NCBI GenBank assembly: GCA_017511325.1 | Contig: JAFWKS010000271.1 | Coordinates: forward strand, 1 to 13,325 | DNA length: 13,325 bases | Reading direction: 5' to 3' | Origin: Erysipelotrichaceae bacterium | GTDB lineage: Bacteria; Bacillota_I; Bacilli_A; Erysipelotrichales; Erysipelotrichaceae | Part shown: in pieces, positions 6,357 to 12,367 of the stretch | Position numbering within the stretch: the stretch's first letter is position 1 | How the letters are laid out: the number at the start of each line of letters is the position of its first letter | Translations under genes and position numbers: made by a program | Notes under the pieces: model-generated | The model's input: the letters and a program-made list of their open reading frames with translations, nothing else | What the model was told of the DNA's origin: nothing | Database searches by the model: none

Positions 6357-6995
6357 GTCATAGACGATTTCATATGTTATACGATTCTCAAACTTTTTCT
6401 TTATGAAAGGCTTTAGAATTATTCCCGTGGCAATAAGTCCGAATACGAATTTGATGATCATGCGGTAGGTCTTGTAGTTTTCGATGAAATGCGGAAGTAT
6501 GAGATCCACGATCCTTATCACTATCGATCCGATCAGCACGGACATGATGAACTTTTTGGAGAAGATCTTTGACCATGGCATATCCGGGAACATGATCTTT
6601 ATGCATATTGCCGCGACCAGCAGCATGATCACTGTTTCAATAAGGAAACCGCCGATCTGAGAGACGATCGGAACGAAGATGTTCTGAAACAGCATTTCCA
6701 TAAGAGTGATCAGGATATGACCCAGCGCCCAGAGCGGGACAAAAAAGATCGTGCGGACCTTCACCGGGATCCGATAGATCAGCTTCTTCAGCTTCTCTTT
6801 AAATGAATCGTGGACTTCGTTGTTTTCCAGATTGTCTTCACTGTAATCGTTGATGCTTTCAATGACGGCTTTCGGTGTCTTTGGATAGTTCTGCTTGAGC
6901 TCTTCAGCCGATTCGAAAAGCGCTCCCAGCGTGACTGAGAAGGTCGTCAGACCAGCCATGATCCCTAATGCTACTTTTTTCTTTTTATCGATCAT
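6339..6995 (-). CDS. uncharacterised integral membrane protein
   Basis: I do not recognise this protein. From ATG 6995 it has 218 residues. It opens with a Lys-rich stretch (MIDKKKK) and a first hydrophobic segment (VALGIMAGLTTFSVTLGALF) that could be a signal anchor. A polar, acidic region of about 50 residues follows. Four more hydrophobic segments then come, around TIFFVPLWALGHILITLM, GGFLIETVIMLLVAAICI, MSVLIGSIVIRIVDLIL and KFVFGLIATGIILKPFI. The C-terminus is basic. The start overlaps the end of deoC by 11 bases, with AAGG just upstream of the ATG inside deoC; a TTG at 7016 would add seven residues and is less likely. The overlap indicates translational coupling with deoC, but the topology suggests no enzymatic role and gives no substrate. 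Confidence 0.72.
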   Translation of the reverse strand: MIDKKKKVALGIMAGLTTFSVTLGALFESAEELKQNYPKTPKAVIESINDYSEDNLENNEVHDSFKEKLKKLIYRIPVKVRTIFFVPLWALGHILITLMEMLFQNIFVPIVSQIGGFLIETVIMLLVAAICIKIMFPDMPWSKIFSKKFIMSVLIGSIVIRIVDLILPHFIENYKTYRMIIKFVFGLIATGIILKPFIKKKFENRITYEIVYDKKMLE

Positions 6996-7668
6996 TTTCC
7001 TTAAGATATTCTTCAAGTATCTTGATCGAAGAAGATGTGCCGATCCTTTCGGCTCCTGCTTCGATCATTGCTTTGCATGTAGCGTAATCCCTGATGCCGC
7101 CGGCAGCTTTGACTTTGACCTCATCGCCGACTGCAGCTTTCATCAGTTTTACATCTTCAATTGTAGCCCCTGTTGGTCCAAAACCGGTAGAAGTTTTGAT
7201 GAAATCAGGTTTTACTTCCTTGGCTATTCTGGAGACTTCTGTGATCTCGTCTTTTTCAAGATAACAGTTCTCCAATATAACTTTTACGATTATGTCATGT
7301 TTTCTGGCAACGTTCACCATTGCCTTCATTTCCTCTTTGATGTAGTCATAATCGTGTTCCTTGACTTTGCCTATATTGAGCACATAGTCGATCTCATCGG
7401 CTCCGTCTTCGATCGCCAGCTCGGCTTCCATGCGTTTTGCCTCGATACTCATCTGACCGAGCGGAAAAGCGATCGCTGCTCCGACATGGACATCAGTGCC
7501 CTTAAGCAGCTGTTTGCACAGCTTGACAGGATAGGAGTTTATCGCGACCATGGCAAAACCGTAGGTTCTGGCTTCATTGCAGAGCTTTTCAAAATCGGCT
7601 TTAGTTGCATAAGCCTTGAGAAAGGTATGATCAAACATCTTGCACAGCTTATCTTTTGTCAGTTTCAT
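6985..7668 (-). CDS. deoC: deoxyribose-phosphate aldolase
   Basis: Cleaves 2-deoxy-D-ribose 5-phosphate to glyceraldehyde 3-phosphate and acetaldehyde through a Schiff base, in deoxynucleoside catabolism. The 227-residue length is typical of the bacterial TIM-barrel DeoC. The Schiff-base lysine is Lys158 in FIKTSTGFG, the second active-site lysine is Lys187 in VKAAGGIRD, and the proton-relay Asp is Asp94 in EIDYVLNIG. ATG 7668 is the first start after an in-frame TGA. No Shine-Dalgarno is visible; instead a 10-bp hairpin (7678-7701) ends 10 bases before the start. The gene follows the rubredoxin-like gene on the same strand and overlaps the membrane protein gene. The divergent psuK-psuG genes also handle pentose phosphates from nucleosides. 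Confidence 0.97.
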   Translation of the reverse strand: MKLTKDKLCKMFDHTFLKAYATKADFEKLCNEARTYGFAMVAINSYPVKLCKQLLKGTDVHVGAAIAFPLGQMSIEAKRMEAELAIEDGADEIDYVLNIGKVKEHDYDYIKEEMKAMVNVARKHDIIVKVILENCYLEKDEITEVSRIAKEVKPDFIKTSTGFGPTGATIEDVKLMKAAVGDEVKVKAAGGIRDYATCKAMIEAGAERIGTSSSIKILEEYLKENDR

Positions 7669-7677
7669 GATTCAATA

Positions 7678-7701
7678 ATAAAGCAGCCATAGCTGCTTTA
7701 T
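7678..7701 (-). terminator. hairpin between the rubredoxin-like gene and deoC
   Basis: Arms 7678-7687 and 7692-7701 form a perfect 10-bp stem (core AAAGCAGC/GCTGCTTT) with a four-base loop. The - strand tail TTATTATTG is only moderately U-rich, so it may be a weak terminator, a processing signal or an attenuator. It starts two bases after the rubredoxin-like stop and ends 10 bases before the deoC ATG. Confidence 0.55.
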
Positions 7702-7702
7702 A

Positions 7703-7834
7703 CTACTCTTCCTCTTTCTTTTCCTCTTTGACTTCCTCGAACATGTCGGCACCGACCATGCATACCGGGCACTGTTCAGGAGCTTTTTCTGCTTCTACTT
7801 CATAGCCGCAGACCGTACATCTGAATAATGGCAT
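7703..7834 (-). CDS. 43-residue rubredoxin-like iron-binding protein
   Basis: A frame from ATG 7834 to TAG 7703-7705 encodes 43 residues. The two CxxC knuckles of a rubredoxin-type Fe(Cys)4 site are clear: Cys6 and Cys9 in FRCTVCGYE, and Cys22 and Cys25 in QCPVCMVGAD. This resembles the C-terminal rubredoxin module of rubrerythrin and is shorter than free rubredoxin (about 52 residues). The tail is highly acidic and Lys-rich (EEVKEEKKEEE). A role in electron transfer or peroxide defence is inferred from the family. Shine-Dalgarno AAAAGGAG (7844-7851 on the - strand) supports the start. No rubrerythrin or oxidoreductase partner is adjacent; deoC follows after a hairpin. A zinc ribbon is the alternative, though the CGY/CPVC pattern favours iron. 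Confidence 0.85.
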   Translation of the reverse strand: MPLFRCTVCGYEVEAEKAPEQCPVCMVGADMFEEVKEEKKEEE

Positions 7835-7894
7835 TGTTTTTCTCTCCTTTTCCAATATAATTATCACTTATTTATATGTTTTTTTCTATGAAGG

Positions 7895-7903
7895 TGCTAC
7901 AAT
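7895..7903 (+). promoter_or_regulatory. extended -10 promoter for psuK
   Basis: TGCTACAAT fits the TGnTATAAT extended -10 element with one mismatch, and no good -35 lies 16-18 bases upstream. Transcription would begin near 7910, giving a leader of about 33 bases that contains the TGTTTA half-sites. Confidence 0.45.
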
Positions 7904-7938
7904 ACAATTGTATAAACAGATGTTTATATATCTAAACA
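7902..7938. promoter_or_regulatory. clustered palindromes upstream of psuK, candidate operator
   Basis: ATACAATTGTAT (7902-7913) is a perfect 12-bp palindrome. It abuts ATAAACA-GA-TGTTTAT (7912-7927), inverted 7-base arms, and a third half-site TAAACA (7933-7938) inverted to the second. Three TGTTTA half-sites thus alternate in orientation just before the start codon. The helix-turn-helix at the start of PsuK makes it a candidate ligand; this is inference. Confidence 0.5.
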
Positions 7939-7942
7939 CATT

Positions 7943-9040
7943 ATGACAAATAAAGAAAAAGAGATCCTGGATATCATCAAGGATAATCCAACTATTGAAC
8001 AAAGTGAGATTGCTGATCTTCTGAATATTTCCCGAAGCACGGTCGCGGTCCATATCTCGTCTTTGCAGAAACAGGGTTACCTGTTGGGCAAAGGCTATAT
8101 CGTCGCTGATGAACAGTATGTTCTCGGCATCGGCGCAGCCAATGTCGATGTATATGGAAAATCGCGGATCAAGATCAGAACGCATTATGACCATCCGGCT
8201 GACATCAGAAGCTCAATCGGCGGTGTCATGCACAACATCATCTCCAACTATGTGAAGCTTGGCGGGAACAGCCGACTCATAACCGCATATTCAGATGACA
8301 GCTATGGCAAGATGATCGTCGATGAATGCAAGAACAGCGGCATCGACATCAGTGATTCACTGTTTATCAAGAACCGTTCATCCGGCATCTTCATGCAGAT
8401 ACAGGATGAAAACAACGATATGTATCTGGCGATTTGTGACATGTCGATCCTGGAAAGCGTCACAGCAGAATTCATCAGCAGCAAGAAGCACATTCTGCTG
8501 GGAAGCAGGCTTGTAGTCATCGATCCTTCGCTGCCTGATGAGACGATCGAAGAGATCATCAGGATCTGTAAAGACAGGGTAGCTATCTATATCGATCCGA
8601 TCTCGGACAACTATGCTTTGAAGATCAAGAAATATGTCAAGGACTTCGATCTGATCAAGCCTAATCATTCGGAACTTGAAAATCTTTACGGAAAGAAACT
8701 GAAGAGCGAAGAAGAGATCATCAAAGCCTGCAAGGAACTGATCAGTAAGGGTTTGAAGAAGATCGTCGTCTCAAGAGGCAAGGAAGGCGTCATATACGCT
8801 GATAAGGAAACGGTGATCAAGAAAAAATTCAAGGAAGAAAAACAGATGATCAACGCTTCAGGAGCCGGTGATGCATTGATGTCAGCGCTGATCTATGGTG
8901 AAGTCAACGGACTGGATATAGATGATACAATTGATTATGGATTAGCTGCCGGTATTGCAGCTATCAGAAGTGAAAAAACGATTAACGATAACTTTTCGAT
9001 CGATCTATTAGAAGAAATTATTAAGGAGAAAAAACTATGA
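7943..9040 (+). CDS. psuK: pseudouridine kinase with N-terminal helix-turn-helix (PfkB family)
   Basis: Phosphorylates pseudouridine to pseudouridine 5'-phosphate. The 365-residue protein has two parts. Residues 1-55 form a winged helix-turn-helix (TIEQSEIADLLNISRSTVAV, then HISSLQKQGYL), and residues 58-365 form a PfkB/ribokinase domain. The kinase shows the N-terminal VLGIGAANVDVYG, KPNHSELENLYG (239-250), VVSRGKEGV, and the anion-hole/catalytic GAGD (307-310, catalytic Asp310) in the variant NASGAGDA. The neighbour psuG assigns the substrate; without it, another nucleoside or sugar would be possible. YeiI-like fusions of this kind are known. No Shine-Dalgarno precedes ATG 7943. The TGA overlaps the psuG ATG by four bases. 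Confidence 0.9.
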   Translation: MTNKEKEILDIIKDNPTIEQSEIADLLNISRSTVAVHISSLQKQGYLLGKGYIVADEQYVLGIGAANVDVYGKSRIKIRTHYDHPADIRSSIGGVMHNIISNYVKLGGNSRLITAYSDDSYGKMIVDECKNSGIDISDSLFIKNRSSGIFMQIQDENNDMYLAICDMSILESVTAEFISSKKHILLGSRLVVIDPSLPDETIEEIIRICKDRVAIYIDPISDNYALKIKKYVKDFDLIKPNHSELENLYGKKLKSEEEIIKACKELISKGLKKIVVSRGKEGVIYADKETVIKKKFKEEKQMINASGAGDALMSALIYGEVNGLDIDDTIDYGLAAGIAAIRSEKTINDNFSIDLLEEIIKEKKL

Positions 9041-9954
9041 ACTACAAAGACTACTTATCAATCACCCCCGAGATCCAAGAAGCCATAAAGGCAGGCAAGC
9101 CGATCGTTGCCTTAGAATCTACGATCCTTTCACATGGCATGCCTTATCCTGAAAACATCGAATTCGCCCACAAGGTTGAAGAAGTCGTCAGAGGCGAAGG
9201 TGCTATCCCGGCCACTATGGCTATCATCGGCGGCAAGCTTAAGGTCGGACTTAATGCTGAAGAACTGGAACTCATGTGCAAGGCTGACAATATCGCCAAG
9301 GCTTCAAGAAGAGATGTTGCGGTATATCTGGCAAACGGACAGACAGCTGCTACGACTGTTGCGACAACAATGCTTATAGCTGATCTGGCAGGCATCAGAG
9401 TCTTTGCGACCGGTGGTATCGGCGGTGTTCACAGAGGCGCTCAGGAGACGATGGATATCTCTGCCGACCTGCAGGAATTCGCTCATACCAATGTCTGTGT
9501 CGTTTCCGCTGGCTGCAAGTCTATCCTGGATATCGGACTGACTCTGGAATATCTTGAGACCTTCGGTGTACCGGTGTTGGGCTATCAGACAAGTGATTTC
9601 CCATGCTTCTATTGCGAAACTTCCGGCTTTGGTGTTGACTACAAGGTCAAGGATGCTGAAGAAGTTGCAAAGATCCTGAAGACTAAGTGGGATCTCGGCT
9701 TACAGGGCGGTGTCCTGGTAGGCAATCCGATCCCTCATGAATATTCAATGGATCATAAGGTGATTGACGAAGTCATAAATAAAGCTCTGGATATGGCTAA
9801 GGAAAAGGGCATCAAAGGCAAGGCTACTACTCCGTTCCTGCTGGCGACGATCAAGGATCTGACCGGTGGTGATTCTTTAGCTTCCAATCTGCAGCTGGCT
9901 TACAACAACGCAAAAGTTGCTTCGCAGATCGCTGTTGCGTTCGCCAAAAAATAA
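9037..9954 (+). CDS. psuG: pseudouridine-5'-phosphate glycosidase
   Basis: Splits pseudouridine 5'-phosphate into uracil and ribose 5-phosphate, a C-C glycosidic bond cleavage. The 305-residue protein matches the family along its length: GKPIVALESTILSHGMPYP (Glu27), VPAT-like AIPATMAIIGG, NIAKASRRD, ATTVATTM, VFATGGIGGVHRGA, MDISADLQE, SAGCKSILDIG with the expected catalytic Lys161, LEYLETFGVPVLGYQT, and GGVLVGNPIP. It is coupled to psuK by the ATGA overlap and has a strong TAAGGAG (9022-9028). With psuK it completes pseudouridine degradation to two usable products. No pseudouridine transporter is visible in the window. Confidence 0.97.
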   Translation: MNYKDYLSITPEIQEAIKAGKPIVALESTILSHGMPYPENIEFAHKVEEVVRGEGAIPATMAIIGGKLKVGLNAEELELMCKADNIAKASRRDVAVYLANGQTAATTVATTMLIADLAGIRVFATGGIGGVHRGAQETMDISADLQEFAHTNVCVVSAGCKSILDIGLTLEYLETFGVPVLGYQTSDFPCFYCETSGFGVDYKVKDAEEVAKILKTKWDLGLQGGVLVGNPIPHEYSMDHKVIDEVINKALDMAKEKGIKGKATTPFLLATIKDLTGGDSLASNLQLAYNNAKVASQIAVAFAKK

Positions 9955-9998
9955 ATCAGAAAGAAACAGAGAGCGATCTCTGTTTTCTTAAATCTGAT
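9955..9998 (+). terminator. long imperfect hairpin after psuG
   Basis: A 9-bp core AAACAGAGA/TCTCTGTTT (9964-9972 with 9977-9985) closes a GCGA tetraloop and is followed by TCTTAAA. Outer arms ATCAGA (9955-9960) and TCTGAT (9993-9998) also pair, with bulges between. The core resembles a weak terminator. The outer pairing ends close to the next gene's ribosome site, so an attenuator-like or stability role is possible. Confidence 0.6.
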
Positions 9999-10012
9999 CG
10001 AAGGAACAGACG

Positions 10013-10228
10013 ATGTTTTTCAAAAGGAAGATCGAAAAAAAGATCTATGATCCAAGCATCAAGGAACCGGCCATCAGGGTAAGCATCTGCACCGGAGAAA
10101 AAGTTGCAGGTTTCATCAATCGCAAGAGCGAAAGATTTGAAGAGGTCATACTGATAAACAATGAAAAGGATCTGCAGGAGTTCATCGATACTTACAGCAT
10201 CACAGGTGAGATAAAGAAGATATATTAA
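10013..10228 (+). CDS. 71-residue conserved-looking small protein, unknown function
   Basis: A 71-residue soluble protein with a basic N-terminus (MFFKRKIEKK) and a recognisable block YDPSIKEPAIRVSICTGEKV (about 12-31), followed by AGF, then RFEEVILINNEKDLQEFIDTY. From memory, short proteins with this IRxSICTGExVAGF pattern recur in Bacillota and have sometimes been given doubtful enzyme names; I would not transfer any such name. The only Cys (Cys26) lies inside the conserved-looking ICTGE block. AAGGA at 10001-10005 lies seven bases before ATG 10013. It follows psuG after the hairpin at 9955-9998 and precedes a strong terminator, so it may be the last gene of the psu transcript or be read only in part. 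Confidence 0.78.
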   Translation: MFFKRKIEKKIYDPSIKEPAIRVSICTGEKVAGFINRKSERFEEVILINNEKDLQEFIDTYSITGEIKKIY

Positions 10229-10264
10229 AAAAGTCCGTAATCACAAAGCTTACGGGCTTTTTTC
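10227..10264. terminator. bidirectional terminator between the 71-residue gene (+) and the HPr-dehydrogenase gene (-)
   Basis: AAAAAAGTCCGTAA (10227-10240) and TTACGGGCTTTTTT (10250-10263) form a 14-bp stem with one G-U pair and a nine-base loop. Both strands offer a U-tract, fitting the two convergent genes. Confidence 0.93.
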
Positions 10265-10283
10265 TTAATGATGTATTATCAGT

Positions 10284-11591
10284 TTATTTGGCTTTGACTT
10301 CGGCGCTTCCAAGGTCTTTTCCTTCATTGAAGTTCTTGGCATTTTCCATTGTGACGACAGCGATCGCCTGCATGGCTTCTCTGGTAAAAAAGGCCTGATG
10401 CGAAGTTAGGACGAGCTGCGGGAAGATCTGCAGTCTGGCGGTTATCGAATGAGGCAGAGGTTCATCAGATCTGTCGGTATAGACGTTTTCATCCTCACCT
10501 TCATAGACGTCGAGAGCTACAGCCTGGAACTTGCCTTCCTTTAAGGCGGCGATCAGTGCTTCGGCATCGATGAGCGGTCCTCTGGCAGTGTTTACCAGCA
10601 TGACCGAATCTTTCATCTTGTCGATAGCTTCCTTGTCGATAAGATGGTATGTTCCGTTTTCACCCATGATAAGCGGTGCATGCAGCGAGATAAGATCTGC
10701 CTTGGAAAGCAGCTCATCCTTGCTTACATATGTAAGCAGACCTTCCTCTTCCAGGGCTTTATTCGGATAGGCATCCCATCCTAAGACGCTCATGCCGTAA
10801 CCCTTGGCGATCCTGGCAAAACATTCGCCGATCTTGCCTGTACCCATGACACCGCAGACCTTGTTGTGCAGATCGACACCAAGAAGTCCTGACAGGGCAA
10901 AGTTGTTTTCCCTGACTTTGCGGTCAGCCTTGTGCAATCTTCTGTTGGCTTCCTGGATGATGGCCATGGCATGTTCTGCCACGGCATAAGGCGAATAGGC
11001 CGGAACTCTGGCAACCTTGATGCCGTACTGCGCACATCTTTTGATATCAACATTATTGAAACCGGCACATCTAAGCAGGATCAGCCTGATCCCTTCTTCA
11101 TGGAGGATATCGATGACTTCAGCCGGAGCTTCATCATTTACGAAGATGCACACCGCATCATAGCCCTTGGCCAGGGATGCTGTTTCCGGGGTAAGTCTTG
11201 ATTCAAGATATTTGATATCGACGTTATAGGTGCCAGGGCCTTTTTCTTCCTGCAGCTTCGAGAAGAAGAGCCTGTCATAGTCTTTGGTGTTGAAAAATGC
11301 GACTTTAAGTATCTTTACTTCTTCTTCATCGATAAAGTCAGTAGCACATATAGCTTCCTTGAGCGTATTGACGACATTTTCTTCATCGGGGCCATCGACC
11401 GTAATGGTCAAAGGGTCGTTTTTCCTGGCATTCAGTGACAGGATCTGCAAGACATCACTGCCATTGGCGGTTTTGCCGTTGCATTCAATAGTGACTGTGT
11501 TTCTTAAACCCACGCAGAGCTGAGCGATCTGAGCAGCCGGTCTGGCGTGGATGCCCATCGGGTTTTCTACAACGCAGCGAAATGATTTCAT
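10284..11591 (-). CDS. fusion of an HPr phosphocarrier domain and D-lactate dehydrogenase
   Basis: A 435-residue protein in two complete parts. Residues 1-~88 are an HPr domain: NPMGIHARPAAQ contains His15 and Arg17, NGKTANGSDVLQILSL covers the regulatory site, and TVDGPDE follows. Residues ~93-435 are an LdhA-type D-lactate dehydrogenase: CIFVNDEAP, LRCAGFNNVD, RVPAYSPYAVAEHA, the NAD motif GTGKIG (250-255) with Asp273 after it, and catalytic Arg337 (NTARGPL), Glu364 (DVYEGE) and His398 (SHQAFFT). It should reduce pyruvate to D-lactate while carrying a phosphotransferase-system domain. At position 46, where HPr kinase normally modifies Ser, the residue is Asp. The start at ATG 11591 has AGAAGG upstream and gives standard HPr numbering; a TTG at 11627 is rejected. 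A separate promoter lies just upstream. Confidence 0.93.
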   Translation of the reverse strand: MKSFRCVVENPMGIHARPAAQIAQLCVGLRNTVTIECNGKTANGSDVLQILSLNARKNDPLTITVDGPDEENVVNTLKEAICATDFIDEEEVKILKVAFFNTKDYDRLFFSKLQEEKGPGTYNVDIKYLESRLTPETASLAKGYDAVCIFVNDEAPAEVIDILHEEGIRLILLRCAGFNNVDIKRCAQYGIKVARVPAYSPYAVAEHAMAIIQEANRRLHKADRKVRENNFALSGLLGVDLHNKVCGVMGTGKIGECFARIAKGYGMSVLGWDAYPNKALEEEGLLTYVSKDELLSKADLISLHAPLIMGENGTYHLIDKEAIDKMKDSVMLVNTARGPLIDAEALIAALKEGKFQAVALDVYEGEDENVYTDRSDEPLPHSITARLQIFPQLVLTSHQAFFTREAMQAIAVVTMENAKNFNEGKDLGSAEVKAK

Positions 11592-11615
11592 TGGTATATA
11601 CCTTCTTTCAAGGCC

Positions 11616-11624
11616 ATTGTAACA
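11616..11624 (-). promoter_or_regulatory. extended -10 promoter for the HPr-dehydrogenase gene
   Basis: On the - strand TGTTACAAT fits the extended -10 pattern TGnTATAAT with one mismatch. No -35 was found. Transcription would start near 11609, a short distance before the AGAAGG ribosome site and ATG 11591. Confidence 0.45.
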
Positions 11625-11654
11625 CAAGAAGCAGATTATATCGTCTTCTTATGA

Positions 11655-12332
11655 TCAGTGGTTTCTTCCTTCATAAAAAACGTAATGGATGTCTTTTTCT
11701 TTATCGTTCAGATACTCTTCAATAAACTGCGGTCTTCTGATGATCAATGCATCGCCACCCAGTTCAACAAGCGGTTTTCCATCGACATTGTATCTGTCTC
11801 CGATCGAAAGCGTTTCTTCAGGTCTTGCCTGGTATTTTGTCATGAGCTGTTCCATCAATGGTTTCTTTGATGGTGTTTTGTTTTCCTTTTCGTTGCAGAA
11901 GATCTCTGTAAAGACATCCTCGGGAATATGCAGATGGTGCAGTACACGTTTTACATTTTTCAGGGTGTTGTTTGTAAGAAGCACCAGTGCTGCGCTCTCA
12001 GATAGCCTTCTTAGACTTTGCAGTTTCATGGCCTTGTTTATATCGATCGGCTGGCAGTTGAAATTCTCGCTGCGTTTCTGATCCCATTCTTTGACATCAT
12101 AGCCACGGCTCATGAAAAAAGCAGTCGCTGAGCAGGCATCTTCACTGACATAAGGGTAAATGTGGTTTTCTTTTAACAGGAGTTCTGCTTCTTCAGATGA
12201 AAAACCCTGATAGTCTACAAGATAGTCAAGAGCTGAATTATATCCGTCAATGACCATATCTTCCATATCATATAAAGTTCCATCCATATCGATGAAGATC
12301 AGTTTGTATGCTTTCTTTTCTGCTTTTTCCAT
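11655..12332 (-). CDS. HAD-family phosphatase, pyrimidine 5'-nucleotidase-like
   Basis: A 225-residue haloacid dehalogenase-fold hydrolase. Motif I is FIDMDGTLYD with nucleophile Asp15 and acid Asp17. Motif II is LLTNNT (Thr120), motif III is in PSKKP (Lys156 or Lys157), and motif IV is GDRYNVDG (Asp179, Asp184). The LYDMEDMVIDGYN start and the four-helix cap after motif I (about 22-105) resemble the YjjG/SDT1 pyrimidine nucleotidase group, which also removes non-canonical nucleotides. The substrate cannot be fixed from sequence. The start ATG 12332 has only a weak AGG upstream. The gene lies 63 bases before the HPr-dehydrogenase gene on the same strand, and is divergent from the oxidoreductase at 12368 with 35 bases between. 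Confidence 0.85.
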   Translation of the reverse strand: MEKAEKKAYKLIFIDMDGTLYDMEDMVIDGYNSALDYLVDYQGFSSEEAELLLKENHIYPYVSEDACSATAFFMSRGYDVKEWDQKRSENFNCQPIDINKAMKLQSLRRLSESAALVLLTNNTLKNVKRVLHHLHIPEDVFTEIFCNEKENKTPSKKPLMEQLMTKYQARPEETLSIGDRYNVDGKPLVELGGDALIIRRPQFIEEYLNDKEKDIHYVFYEGRNH

Positions 12333-12354
12333 CTCGGAGCGCCTGTTAATATTC

Positions 12355-12360
12355 TATAAT
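12355..12360 (+). promoter_or_regulatory. possible -10 element for the oxidoreductase gene
   Basis: A consensus TATAAT lies seven bases before ATG 12368, so transcription could begin at or next to the start codon. No Shine-Dalgarno is present and no -35 is recognisable. The 35-base gap must also hold the promoter or leader of the divergent HAD gene. Confidence 0.35.
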
Positions 12361-12367
12361 AATATTG

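Noticed and set aside
6996..7016. TTG start adding seven residues to the membrane protein
   Set aside because: ATG 6995 has AAGG just upstream and gives a normal overlap with deoC; the TTG has no ribosome site.
6895..7692. 265-codon + strand frame opposite deoC
   Set aside because: It is antisense to deoC, whose active-site residues and full length are clear; the translated product is Cys/Phe-rich with no family features.
11592..11627. N-terminal extension of the HPr-dehydrogenase from a TTG at 11627
   Set aside because: It lacks a ribosome site, would overlap the putative -10, and adds 12 residues before the standard HPr start; ATG 11591 places the active-site His exactly at 15.
11612..11630. 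Rex (NADH-sensing) operator before the HPr-dehydrogenase gene
   Set aside because: TTGTGTTACAA has only 4-base arms and does not match the 18-base TTGTGAA-N4-TTCACAA-type consensus.
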